Source of the DNA: an uncultured Bacteroidales bacterium
Lineage (GTDB): Bacteria; Bacteroidota; Bacteroidia; Bacteroidales; UBA932
Direction: 5' to 3'
DNA: 51,957 nucleotides
NCBI GenBank assembly: GCA_944322605.1
Contig: CALUPD010000011.1
Coordinates: 1-51,957 of the forward strand
Under the pieces are notes generated by a model. That model was not told the DNA's origin. It searched no databases and saw only the letters and a list, made by a program, of their open reading frames with translations. Position numbers and translations under genes: made by a program. Each line of letters starts with the position of its first letter. The stretch's first letter is position 1. Positions 7,667-15,313 of this stretch are shown piece after piece.

Positions 7667-8620
7667 ATGGAAGAACATGACACACAAGGCGCATGCAATG
7701 CAAAAGCCACGGAATCGAACAGGAAAAAAATACTCGCCGCATCCTATGTCAGCATAGCAGGGAACGCGGTCCTTTCAATCGCAAAGATAGCGGTAGGGAT
7801 AATCAGCGGCAGCTTCGCGGTGCTTAGCGACGGCATCGACTCGGCATCGGACGTGGCCATTTCAATCGTAATGATTGTCACCGCCAAGATAATGGGCCGC
7901 AAGCCTAACAAAAAATACGTTTACGGATATGCGAAAGCCGAATCCATTGCCACCAAAATACTATCCCTCGTGGTATTTTACGCAGGAGTGCAAATGTTTT
8001 TCTCGGCAGTAGGCAACCTTTTCTCCGACGAACCCAAAATCATGCCCGAAACGATTGCGATCTACGTAACCGTATTCTCCATCATCTGCAAACTGCTCCT
8101 TTCGCTATACCAGACCTCCGTAGGAAAGAAAACATCGTCGTCCATGCTCATAGCCAACGGCATAAACATGAGAAACGACGTGATAATCTCACTCAGCGTG
8201 CTCGCCGGCCTGTTTTTCACATTCATCCTCAAAATGCCGGTGCTCGACTCGGTCACGGCCATAATAGTAAGCTGCCTGATAGTGAAATCGTCCATAGGGA
8301 TCTTCATGGATTCCAACATCGAGCTTATGGACGGGGTCAAGGACACATCCGTCTACCAAAAAATATTCGAAGCCACTGAAAAGATAGAAGGAGTAAAGAA
8401 CCCGCACAGGGTAAGATCGAGGAGCATAGGAGGAAAATACATGATAACCCTCGACGTGGAAGCCGACGGGAACATGACCCTTTCGGAAGCCCACATCCTC
8501 TCTCAGGAAATCGAAAAAAGCATAAGGGAAAGCATTCCGGAGGTCTACGACATCGTAGTCCACATCGAGCCGTTCGGAACGCACCCTGAAGACGTATACG
8601 GGATAAAGAATACCAAATAA
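7667..8620 (+). CDS. Cation diffusion facilitator (CDF) family metal transporter, probably not zinc-specific
   Basis: A 317-residue inner-membrane metal/proton antiporter with about six membrane segments and a C-terminal cytoplasmic domain ending near PEVYDIVVHIEPFG. The frame opens at 7628, but the promoter position favours the ATG at 7667. The transport-site residues are D58-xxx-D62 in membrane segment 2 (SDGIDSASD) and N167-xxx-D171 in segment 5 (NMRND). Zinc exporters such as YiiP have His-xxx-Asp in segment 5. The loop YVYGYAKAES lacks the histidines of YiiP's second site. An Asp/Asn/Asp site of this kind is associated with manganese (possibly iron) exporters, so Mn is the best guess. 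There is no regulator next to it. Confidence 0.85.
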   Translation: MEEHDTQGACNAKATESNRKKILAASYVSIAGNAVLSIAKIAVGIISGSFAVLSDGIDSASDVAISIVMIVTAKIMGRKPNKKYVYGYAKAESIATKILSLVVFYAGVQMFFSAVGNLFSDEPKIMPETIAIYVTVFSIICKLLLSLYQTSVGKKTSSSMLIANGINMRNDVIISLSVLAGLFFTFILKMPVLDSVTAIIVSCLIVKSSIGIFMDSNIELMDGVKDTSVYQKIFEATEKIEGVKNPHRVRSRSIGGKYMITLDVEADGNMTLSEAHILSQEIEKSIRESIPEVYDIVVHIEPFGTHPEDVYGIKNTK

Positions 8621-8818
8621 GCCCGCGCCGCCAGCAAATGCCGGGCAATGCGCCGGAAAACATCCGCCGGACATGCCGCAGTCCTTATGCAAAGCAATCG
8701 CGGCCACGGAAGACATATCCCGGAAAGCCCGGGAAATCCGCAAGACGCTCTTTCTTTTTGGCGTACCGTCAAAACACGCAGGACATCGCAATCCGCCGGA
8801 CATCGCGGCAAGCCGCTT
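8621..8818. other. Intergenic region between convergent genes
   Basis: About 200 bases between the CDF and nuclease genes. TCCGCCGGACAT occurs twice (near 8667 and 8791) in otherwise GC-rich sequence. I see no gene and no clear terminator with a T-run. Confidence 0.5.
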
Positions 8819-10150
8819 CTACTGCCTGACCGATAGCATCATGCAGACAGGAAGATGGTCGCTGAACCCGGAATTGTACCTCGGTCCTATGTATGTCCTG
8901 TACGGCTTGTACCCGGAATATTTGGAATCGTCCTCAAGCAGGAACGACGGCGCGAAAATATAGAACGTCCCGTTCTCGACAGAAACCATCTTGCCCGATC
9001 CGGCCATGTCCGCCGAAACAATCAGAAGATCTATTATATCCCACCGGGCACGGTATTTATTCGTGCCTATGAAATCATGGCTTTTGGAAGAAATGCCGCC
9101 TGCCTTGCCGGACTTGACCGGAACAGGCCTCAGATCCCGATTGTCGGAAACGACTCCGACATCAGGGATGCACAGGTCCCGGCCATCGCAAAGAAAAGAG
9201 ACCGGAGCCGAATCCATGCTGTCATTGAAATCCCCCATTATTATGATATTGCATCCCGACAGGTATCCTCCCCGCGAAGCCGACATTATGGAATCGCATA
9301 TCCGCCCGAGGACACCGGCGGCATGCATCCTGCCCGGCTCCGTTGCTTCGGCTCCCCCGTACTTCGACGGCCAATGATTCACGAATACGTCCACGGTATC
9401 CATGCTCCCAAGCAATCCCCGGACATGCAGAATATCCCTCGTGGCCCTTTTGCCCTCAAGCGAAACGTTCACCGCCCTTGCCGACAACGGCTCAAAATCG
9501 CTTTCCTTGTACAGCAGCCCGGTATCTATCCCACGGCTGTCGCCGGACTCGAAATGCAGGTATGAATATCCTATCTGGGCAAGAGGGGTCTCTTCGACAA
9601 GGTATTCGAAACAATAGTCGCTCTCGGCCTCCGAAAATCCGACTATCGAGGGAAATACGCCGAAATAATCCTTCATCGAAATGACGGCCTTCGAAAGGGA
9701 CTGCGCCTTCTTATGGAATTTGTTCCATGTCCATTTGCGGGATCCGGAAGCCGTATATTCGTCATAGGACCTCGTGCTGTCGGCGAACGGGTCGAAATAA
9801 TTCTCAAGGTTCCAGAAAGCGACAAGGTATTTTTTGCCATCTGGAAGCACCTCGTCCTGAAACCGTTCCCTCTCACGTCCGCAATCGTCCTGCACGCACG
9901 CAAAAGATCTCGGTTGAGGACGGCGAACATCATGGACAGGAACGCCGCTATCCTCCTGCACGCACGCAAAAGGCCTCCCCGGCGTCACAGCATCCGGGCA
10001 AGGCCGCGCCTCCGCCGGAGCACAAGGAAAAAGCGGCAGCATCGCTACAGCCGCCATGCACCGGGCCAGGGCGGAAACGCGTTTTTTAACTCCAAAATAC
10101 ATCCCGGCAACCCTGCCGGCCAAGAAAAGCATCTTCATCGTTCGATTCAT
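8819..10150 (-). CDS. Secreted endonuclease/exonuclease/phosphatase-fold protein
   Basis: A metal-dependent phosphoesterase of the DNase I-like fold, probably exported. Fold motifs appear in order: FWNLENYFDP (Asn), GFSEAES (catalytic Glu), FVNHWPSKYGG (His), IIMGDFND (Asp/Asn pair) and the terminal SDHLPV (Asp-His). Substrate, nucleic acid or phospholipid/sugar phosphate, is unknown. The frame extends far upstream into antisense ychF; the true start is an ATG at 10150, 10138 or 10102. The last gives the best signal peptide (MYFGVKKR, a hydrophobic stretch, then CAPAEA). Between the signal and the domain are about 55 odd residues with a duplicated FACVQ-D/E-D segment encoded by a 19-base exact DNA repeat. 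The gene is divergent from ychF. Confidence 0.82.
   Translation of the reverse strand: MNRTMKMLFLAGRVAGMYFGVKKRVSALARCMAAVAMLPLFPCAPAEARPCPDAVTPGRPFACVQEDSGVPVHDVRRPQPRSFACVQDDCGRERERFQDEVLPDGKKYLVAFWNLENYFDPFADSTRSYDEYTASGSRKWTWNKFHKKAQSLSKAVISMKDYFGVFPSIVGFSEAESDYCFEYLVEETPLAQIGYSYLHFESGDSRGIDTGLLYKESDFEPLSARAVNVSLEGKRATRDILHVRGLLGSMDTVDVFVNHWPSKYGGAEATEPGRMHAAGVLGRICDSIMSASRGGYLSGCNIIIMGDFNDSMDSAPVSFLCDGRDLCIPDVGVVSDNRDLRPVPVKSGKAGGISSKSHDFIGTNKYRARWDIIDLLIVSADMAGSGKMVSVENGTFYIFAPSFLLEDDSKYSGYKPYRTYIGPRYNSGFSDHLPVCMMLSVRQ
9888..9972 (-). repeat. Direct repeat inside the nuclease N-terminal linker
   Basis: TCCTGCACGCACGCAAAAG occurs exactly at 9888-9906 and 9954-9972 on the plus strand, 66 bases (22 codons) apart. 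On the coding strand both copies encode the peptide FACVQ followed by an acidic pair. The reading frame stays open through both. Confidence 0.85.
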
Positions 10151-10161
10151 TATGTTTGTTC

Positions 10162-10169
10162 CAAAATTA
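10162..10169 (-). promoter_or_regulatory. Putative -7 element of the nuclease gene
   Basis: TAATTTTG on the minus strand matches TAnnTTTG. Transcription would start near 10155, only a few bases before the ATG at 10150, which favours one of the downstream start codons (10138 or 10102). Confidence 0.4.
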
Positions 10170-10189
10170 ATCAGAATAAGTAAAATAAC

Positions 10190-10197
10190 TATCTTTG
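10190..10197 (+). promoter_or_regulatory. -7 promoter element of ychF
   Basis: TATCTTTG matches TAnnTTTG and would give a leader of about 20 bases. No TTG is visible at the expected distance. It is interleaved with the divergent nuclease element in a 73-base gap. Confidence 0.5.
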
Positions 10198-10223
10198 CAG
10201 TCTGAAATTTAAAAAACATAGAT

Positions 10224-11327
10224 ATGTCATTAAAATGCGGCATCGTAGGATTGCCAAATGTTGGAAAATCCACTTTATTCAATTGCATAAGTTCCGGAAA
10301 AGCGCAATCGGCCAATTTCCCGTTCTGCACGATAGAGCCGAATGTCGGTTCCACGATCGTACCGGACGACAGGCTGTACGTGCTTGAAAATCTCGTCAAG
10401 CCGCAAAGGGTAGTGCCGGCGACAGTAGAGATAGTAGACATAGCCGGGCTTGTAAAAGGAGCGAGCAAGGGAGAAGGATTAGGAAACCAGTTCCTTGCCA
10501 ACATAAGGGAGACCGATGCCATAATCCATGTGCTCAGATGCTTCGACGACGACAACATAGTACATGTGGACGGAAGCATAGATCCTGTCAGGGACAAGGA
10601 AATAATAGATACAGAACTACAGCTGAAAGACCTCGAAACTGTCGAAAACAGGCTCGGCAAAGTAAAGAAACAGGCGCAGACAGGAGGAGACAAACAAGCG
10701 AAAAAGCTCTGCGAAATCCTTGAAAGATACCGCGATGCGCTGCTCAAGGGCAAATCCGCAAGAACCGTCGAATTCGACAGCCAGGAAGACAGGAAGCTCG
10801 CGTCGGAACTGTTCCTGCTTACAGCAAAGCCGGTGCTGTACCTTTGCAATGTGGACGAATCGGCGGCAAAGGACGGAAATGCCTATGTCGAAAGGGTACG
10901 CGAAGCCATAAAGGACGAAAACGCGGAACTCCTCGTATTGGCGGCAAAAATAGAATCGGAAATAGCGGAACTGGAAAGCTTTGACGAAAGGCAGATGTTC
11001 CTTCAGGAAATAGGACTGGAAAAATCCGGAGTAGTAAGGCTGATCCAATCGGCATACAAGCTCCTTAACCTGGAAACATATTTCACGTGCGGCCCTCAGG
11101 AAGTAAGGGCATGGACTTATAACAAGGGGGACAAGGCCCCGAAAGCGGCAGGCGTGATACATTCCGATTTCGAAAAAGGATTCATCAGGGCGGAAGTCAT
11201 AAAATACGAAGACTTCATCCATTACGGCTCGGAAGCCGCATGCAGGGCAGCCGGAAGGCTCGCCACTGAAGGAAAGGACTACACGGTCCAGGATGGGGAC
11301 ATAATGCATTTCCTTTTCAACGTCTGA
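10224..11327 (+). CDS. ychF: Redox-regulated ATPase YchF (Obg-family P-loop protein)
   Basis: A 367-residue cytosolic P-loop NTPase (OLA1/YchF), the normal family length, with ribosome-associated and stress functions and a preference for ATP over GTP. The N-terminus has the Walker A motif GLPNVGKST (residues 9-17), and the switch region ends in the DIAGLVKGAS block. A central coiled-coil insertion (about residues 130-200) and the C-terminal TGS domain (YFTCGPQEVRAWTYNKG to the terminal YTVQDGDIMHFLFNV) complete the family architecture. The start is fixed by the first residues of the P-loop domain and by the -7 element. A lipoprotein gene follows after 12 bases, so the two are probably cotranscribed. 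Confidence 0.97.
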   Translation: MSLKCGIVGLPNVGKSTLFNCISSGKAQSANFPFCTIEPNVGSTIVPDDRLYVLENLVKPQRVVPATVEIVDIAGLVKGASKGEGLGNQFLANIRETDAIIHVLRCFDDDNIVHVDGSIDPVRDKEIIDTELQLKDLETVENRLGKVKKQAQTGGDKQAKKLCEILERYRDALLKGKSARTVEFDSQEDRKLASELFLLTAKPVLYLCNVDESAAKDGNAYVERVREAIKDENAELLVLAAKIESEIAELESFDERQMFLQEIGLEKSGVVRLIQSAYKLLNLETYFTCGPQEVRAWTYNKGDKAPKAAGVIHSDFEKGFIRAEVIKYEDFIHYGSEAACRAAGRLATEGKDYTVQDGDIMHFLFNV

Positions 11328-11339
11328 CAGTTACCGGCA

Positions 11340-12299
11340 ATGAAAACGTTTTCCAAAATAGCCGCATGCATGGTTCTCTTTCCTGTCCTGCACGGATGCG
11401 GAACAGAGGGGCAAGAAGAAAATTCCCCGGCATATGCGGATTTTCCTTATGTGGAAGTCCCGCAAATGATAACGGACGCCGCGTCCCAGGACAGATACGC
11501 GCTCGAAAACTATTGGAACCGTTTTTTAGACACATCGAGGAATATCCCGACCGACACGGCCTCCGTCTCGGGCATAAGTAAAGACGAATTCAGGAAAGCG
11601 TTTTTCATCTACGCGTCAATGGCGGGATCTTCTTCCGACCCGGCAGGGCTGATGGAGAAGACGACCTTGAAATTCATAGAATTCGCCCATGCCGAAAAAG
11701 ACAGCCTCCTTATCCCTGAATTCGCGGAAATGCTTTGCCTTGTCTACTACGACCCGAATTCGCCTGCAAGAAACGATGAAATACTGATTCCGTCATTGGA
11801 GGCCATGCTCGGAGCGGGGGCAATAGGCAGGCATGAAGCGGCACGATATGAAAGGATGCTAAGGCTCGCGAAAAAAAACAGGCCGGGAACGACAGCAGCC
11901 GACTTCGAATACGCCACGATAGGAGGTGAAATCTCGAACATGCACTCGATAAAAGCGGATTACATAATCCTGCTTTTCAACAACCCTGACTGCGAAGCCT
12001 GCAAAACCATAATCGGAGCGGTCTCGCAATCCCCCAAAATAAACGGCGCGATAGAATCCGGAAAAGTAAAAGTCATGGTCATGTACGTCGATGAAGACAT
12101 ACGCAGCTGGAGCGAATTCGCCATGAACGTCCCTGAAAACTGGATCACGGCCTACGACCCTACGTTCTCTCTCGGAAACGGAGAGACTTACGACCTGAAA
12201 GCCATCCCTACCCTCTACCTGCTTGACAAAGACAAGACAGTCCTGCTCAAAGATGCTGATTACCGCATTCTTGCGCAGGCATTGGAAGAGATGATCTGA
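11340..12299 (+). CDS. Thioredoxin-like lipoprotein, DUF5106-type
   Basis: A 319-residue exported lipoprotein. The signal ends in VLHGC, with the lipidated cysteine at position 20. Residues 40-190 resemble the helical domain (DUF5106-type) found before thioredoxin folds in Bacteroidota proteins, as judged from the arrangement and not from a search. The C-terminal part is a thioredoxin fold: YIILLFNNPDCEACKTI carries a C-x-x-C pair (C218, C221), and AIPTLYLLDKD holds the cis-proline. A thiol-disulfide role in the periplasm or at the outer membrane is likely, similar to TlpA-like proteins, though whether it reduces or oxidises is not evident. It follows ychF by 12 bases. Confidence 0.8.
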   Translation: MKTFSKIAACMVLFPVLHGCGTEGQEENSPAYADFPYVEVPQMITDAASQDRYALENYWNRFLDTSRNIPTDTASVSGISKDEFRKAFFIYASMAGSSSDPAGLMEKTTLKFIEFAHAEKDSLLIPEFAEMLCLVYYDPNSPARNDEILIPSLEAMLGAGAIGRHEAARYERMLRLAKKNRPGTTAADFEYATIGGEISNMHSIKADYIILLFNNPDCEACKTIIGAVSQSPKINGAIESGKVKVMVMYVDEDIRSWSEFAMNVPENWITAYDPTFSLGNGETYDLKAIPTLYLLDKDKTVLLKDADYRILAQALEEMI

Positions 12300-12333
12300 A
12301 ATCCTGTTTGCAAATGGCCGCGCAAGAGGGGGA

Positions 12334-12350
12334 CTGGCATGCCAATTGGA
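12334..12350 (+). promoter_or_regulatory. Possible sigma-54-type promoter upstream of the response regulator
   Basis: CTGGCATG, four bases, then TTGGA resembles the -24/-12 consensus TGGCACG-N4-TTGCW. The -24 GG is intact, but the -12 element reads GG instead of the near-invariant GC. It lies 39 bases before the start codon. This is suggestive only. Confidence 0.25.
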
Positions 12351-12388
12351 TGAATTTATTATATAGAACCTGTTAAAAACCGGAAAAA

Positions 12389-13729
12389 ATGAAGAAGATC
12401 CTCATAGTAGAAGACGATACCGCATTTGCCGTCATGCTGAAGACATGGCTTGCAAAAAAGGGCTATGACATAAAATCGGCGGCAAACGTCGCCGATGCGG
12501 AATCTGTCATGAAATCCGAAAGATTCGACATCATATTGACCGACATGAGGCTTCCAGACTATGACGGAACGGAACTTCTTGACTGGATCAACAAAACAGG
12601 TTACGACACCGATACCATAGTCATGACCGGCTATGCTGACATATCCAATGCCGTGACATGCATGAAAATGGGAGCCAAGGACTATATTACCAAGCCGATA
12701 GAGCCTGAAGCCCTGCTCTCGAAAATAGAAAGCTGCAACGGCGGTGAAAGAGGGCCGAAGGCATACGCCAAGACGAAGCCGCATTCTCCGCAGGATTCCG
12801 GAGAGGACAGCGGTTTCGTGATTGGAAGCAGCCCGGCGGCAAAAAAGATGCACGAGCACATCAGGCTCGTCGCGCCGACGAACATATCCGTCCTCATACA
12901 TGGCGAAAGCGGAACCGGAAAAGAGCACCTGGCAAAACTCATCCACAAGATGAGCAGCCGCAAGGACAAACCGTACATAGCAGTGGACTGCGGAGCGATT
13001 CCGAAAGACCTCGCAGGATCTGAATTTTTCGGACACAAGAAAGGTTCGTTCACAGGCGCGCTCAGCGACAAGAAAGGAGCATTCGCCGAAGCCAACGGAG
13101 GGACTCTCTTTCTCGACGAAGTAGGAAACCTCAGCTACGAAGTACAGGTCCAGCTGCTTCGCGCCATCCAGGAAAGGAAAATAAGGCCCATCGGGACCAA
13201 TACCGAAATAGAAGTGGATATAAGGCTGATTGCAGCGACCAATGAAAACCTCAAAGACGCCATAAAGGACGGAAGCTTCAGAGAAGACCTGTACCACAGG
13301 CTGAACGGGTTCTGCCTTGAAGTCCCTGCCTTAAGGGACCAGAAAGAAGACCTCGGGGCATATGTCGATTTTTTCATAAAGGAAGCCAATGAGGATCTCG
13401 GCAAAAACCTGAAAGGGGTAAGCCAACAGGTAGAGGACATATTCATAAGATACAACTGGCCGGGGAATATCCGCGAGCTGAAGAACATCATCATGAGGTC
13501 GGCCATTCTCGCGACAGGAGATTTCATCACCGTAAACGAATTGCCGGAATCCATGAAAGACCCCGACAAGACGGAAGACTTGAGCCTGCATAAAAAAGAA
13601 GAAGAAAAGCAATCCATAATCAAAGCGCTCGAAATAGCAGGGAACAACAAGTCAAAGGCAGCGCAACTGCTTAATATAGACAGGAAAACGCTGTACAATA
13701 AAATCAAGCAATACGGCATCAACGATTGA
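12389..13729 (+). CDS. Sigma-54-dependent response regulator (NtrC/AtoC type)
   Basis: A 446-residue enhancer-binding activator with three domains. A receiver domain comes first (residues 1-120; acidic pocket VEDD, phospho-acceptor Asp52 in ILTDMRLPD, Lys102 in YITKPI). A AAA+ domain follows (about 145-370) with Walker A GESGTGKE (172-179), a sigma-54 contact loop reading GSFTGA (219-224, usually GAFTGA) and Walker B TLFLDEVG. Last is a Fis-type helix-turn-helix (about 410-446, NNKSKAAQLLNIDRKTLYNK). It activates RNA polymerase carrying RpoN after phosphorylation. No histidine kinase gene is adjacent, so its signal is unknown. A weak sigma-54-like site lies upstream. Confidence 0.94.
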   Translation: MKKILIVEDDTAFAVMLKTWLAKKGYDIKSAANVADAESVMKSERFDIILTDMRLPDYDGTELLDWINKTGYDTDTIVMTGYADISNAVTCMKMGAKDYITKPIEPEALLSKIESCNGGERGPKAYAKTKPHSPQDSGEDSGFVIGSSPAAKKMHEHIRLVAPTNISVLIHGESGTGKEHLAKLIHKMSSRKDKPYIAVDCGAIPKDLAGSEFFGHKKGSFTGALSDKKGAFAEANGGTLFLDEVGNLSYEVQVQLLRAIQERKIRPIGTNTEIEVDIRLIAATNENLKDAIKDGSFREDLYHRLNGFCLEVPALRDQKEDLGAYVDFFIKEANEDLGKNLKGVSQQVEDIFIRYNWPGNIRELKNIIMRSAILATGDFITVNELPESMKDPDKTEDLSLHKKEEEKQSIIKALEIAGNNKSKAAQLLNIDRKTLYNKIKQYGIND

Positions 13730-13765
13730 CATGCAGCCGAAGCCGGGCCGAACCATTAAAAAAAA

Positions 13766-13796
13766 TTTGACATAAAGAAAATTTAGACTATCTTTG
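13766..13796 (+). promoter_or_regulatory. Promoter of the tRNA-Gln pair
   Basis: TTTG at 13766-13769, exactly 19 bases, then TATCTTTG at 13789-13796. This is a textbook match to the Bacteroidota primary sigma-factor promoter. Transcription should begin just before the first tRNA. Confidence 0.8.
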
Positions 13797-13808
13797 CAAA
13801 CCGATTGA

Positions 13809-13879
13809 TGACCTATGGTGTAATGGTAGCACTACAGATTCTGGCTCTGTCGATCTAGGTTCGAATCCTGGTAGGTCAA
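13809..13879 (+). tRNA. tRNA-Gln (anticodon CTG)
   Basis: The acceptor arms TGACCTA and TAGGTCA pair fully. The anticodon stem ACAGA/TCTGT encloses the loop TTCTGGC with anticodon CTG at 13841-13843. The T-loop is GGTTCGAATCC. Length is 71 bases including the discriminator A, and CCA is not encoded. It reads CAG glutamine codons. The second tRNA-Gln follows after 57 bases. Confidence 0.96.
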
Positions 13880-13936
13880 CTGACGGATTCTTGCATTCTG
13901 CAAATTCAGGGCGCAGAATCCGTTTTATTTTTATCT

Positions 13937-14007
13937 TGACCTGTGGTGTAATGGTAGCACGACAGATTTTGGTTCTGTCTGTCCAGGTTCGAATCCTGGC
14001 AGGTCAA
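13937..14007 (+). tRNA. tRNA-Gln (anticodon TTG)
   Basis: The acceptor arms TGACCTG and CAGGTCA pair fully. The stem ACAGA/TCTGT encloses the loop TTTTGGT with anticodon TTG at 13969-13971. It is nearly identical to the first tRNA-Gln and lacks an encoded CCA. It reads CAA and, by wobble, CAG. Both are probably processed from one transcript. Confidence 0.96.
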
Positions 14008-14011
14008 CCTG

Positions 14012-14049
14012 AAGGGGACGGTTCGAAAGGGCTTTCCCCTTTTTGTTTT
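14012..14049 (+). terminator. Terminator after the tRNA pair
   Basis: AAGGGGA (14012-14018) pairs with TCCCCTT (14035-14041), followed by TTTTGTTTT. It starts 5 bases after the second tRNA. Confidence 0.65.
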
Positions 14050-14211
14050 CCGCGAGTCCGGTCCGGACTTCCATTCCGGATTACCCGATTCATATAGAGG
14101 CATCAGGCTATGCAGATGCGCTCTGTTTCCCTGCTAATATTCCGATTATTCTATTTCCAAAGAGGAATCATGCCTTTTTGGGGAATCATCGGCTTCAAGG
14201 AAACGCATACC

Positions 14212-14676
14212 TTACGAAAAGAGATCCAGCACCGCCTCCCCGAAGCGCATGTAAAGCATGACCCAGAACAGGAAACGCAAACCTTTGCCGACAAGCATGA
14301 AAAAAGCGGTCTTTACCGCATCTGTACGGTAGAAGCCCAGGCCTATGGCAAACACGTCGCCCACAAACGGAAGCCACGTCAGAAGAGCAAGCAAGGCGCC
14401 GTACTTGTCGATTTTGGATTTCTGCCGCCGGAGCTTCTCCTCGGAGACCTTGAACCATTTTTCAATCCACTCCCATTTTCCGATGCGCCCTATATAATAG
14501 GAAGTCATTCCGCCGAGCCAGTTTCCGGCTGTCGCCACGCCAAGGGAAACGAACGGGTCGGCCCCGGCCACAAGGATTCCGACAAGAAGGACATCGGAGC
14601 TGAAAGGTATTATCGTCGCTGCAAGGAACGAACCTATGAAAAGCCCGAAGAAACCGAGTTGCTCAAGAATTTCCAT
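14212..14676 (-). CDS. YqaA-family small membrane protein (SNARE-associated/VTT-like)
   Basis: A 154-residue inner-membrane protein with four hydrophobic segments. The N-terminal FGLFIGSFLAATIIPFSSDV and the following GNWLGGMTSYYIGRIGKW are hallmarks of the YqaA branch of the DedA/VTT superfamily. The second half has WLPFVGDVFAIGLGFYRT. DedA relatives affect membrane lipid flipping and proton homeostasis, but the role of YqaA is not established. It starts 2 bases after the tadA stop, so it is the second gene of a tadA-yqaA operon. It converges on the tRNA genes. Confidence 0.85.
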   Translation of the reverse strand: MEILEQLGFFGLFIGSFLAATIIPFSSDVLLVGILVAGADPFVSLGVATAGNWLGGMTSYYIGRIGKWEWIEKWFKVSEEKLRRQKSKIDKYGALLALLTWLPFVGDVFAIGLGFYRTDAVKTAFFMLVGKGLRFLFWVMLYMRFGEAVLDLFS

Positions 14677-14678
14677 TT

Positions 14679-15125
14679 TTACCGCCTCCCGCTAAAGAAC
14701 GAAGTCATCAGCACGGAACATTCGTTTTCCATTACGCCGCCGCAGACTTCGGTTTTCGGATGATATAGCGACGGGGAAAACATTCCCGCTCCGCGTTTCG
14801 GATCGGAAGCCCCGTAAACGACCCTTCCTATCTGGGACCAGGACAGAGCCGCCGCGCACATCGCGCAAGGCTCGACGGTAACATAGATGGCGCATCCTTT
14901 CAGGTACTTTCCGCCAAGGACATCGGCCGACATCGTAATCGCCTGCATTTCAGCATGCGCCGTAGGATCATTCAGGGTTTCTGTCATATTGTGCGCCCTC
15001 GCGATCACCTTCCCTCCGAAAACCACGACCGCGCCGACAGGAACTTCGCCCATGTCATACGCCGCTTTCGCCTCTTCAAGAGCCTTTTTCATAAAATACT
15101 CGTCACTTGTTCCGTCTTTTGCCAT
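14679..15125 (-). CDS. tadA: tRNA-specific adenosine deaminase
   Basis: A 148-residue zinc enzyme of the cytidine/deoxycytidylate deaminase fold that converts A34 to inosine in tRNA-Arg(ACG). The zinc site is visible as HAEMQAI (His ligand and catalytic Glu) and PCAMCAAAL (two Cys ligands); ARAHNMTE precedes it. The frame is open to 15236, but a complete promoter places the transcription start near 15167. The ATG at 15125 (MAKDGTSDEYFMKKAL) is therefore the right start, and it gives the usual family length. A guanine deaminase is a less likely alternative. yqaA follows after 2 bases. Confidence 0.9.
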   Translation of the reverse strand: MAKDGTSDEYFMKKALEEAKAAYDMGEVPVGAVVVFGGKVIARAHNMTETLNDPTAHAEMQAITMSADVLGGKYLKGCAIYVTVEPCAMCAAALSWSQIGRVVYGASDPKRGAGMFSPSLYHPKTEVCGGVMENECSVLMTSFFSGRR

Positions 15126-15173
15126 CTTCTGTCCGATTTTAGCCGCATGCCTCCACGCACGCGGCATGCCATG

Positions 15174-15204
15174 CAAAAATAAATATAAAATGCCGACACG
15201 CAAA
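15174..15204 (-). promoter_or_regulatory. Promoter of tadA-yqaA
   Basis: On the minus strand TTTG (15204-15201), a 19-base spacer, then TATTTTTG (15181-15174). Both elements match the Bacteroidota consensus at ideal spacing. Confidence 0.75.
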
Positions 15205-15313
15205 CATGACAATATGTCACCATTTTCATCTGGCATTTATTTTGTCCTTATGCCGGTAACGCCGCAAGCCTCAGGGCAGGCAAAAAAGATAATAACATTA
15301 AAAATTAAATATC

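Noticed and set aside
10151..10849. N-terminal extension of the nuclease frame into antisense ychF
   Set aside because: The extension is Ser/Leu-rich shadow translation; a signal peptide and a promoter-like element mark the real start at or after 10150.
15237..15313. CIRCE or other heat-shock operator before groES
   Set aside because: No TTAGCACTC/GAGTGCTAA inverted repeat is present in the leader.
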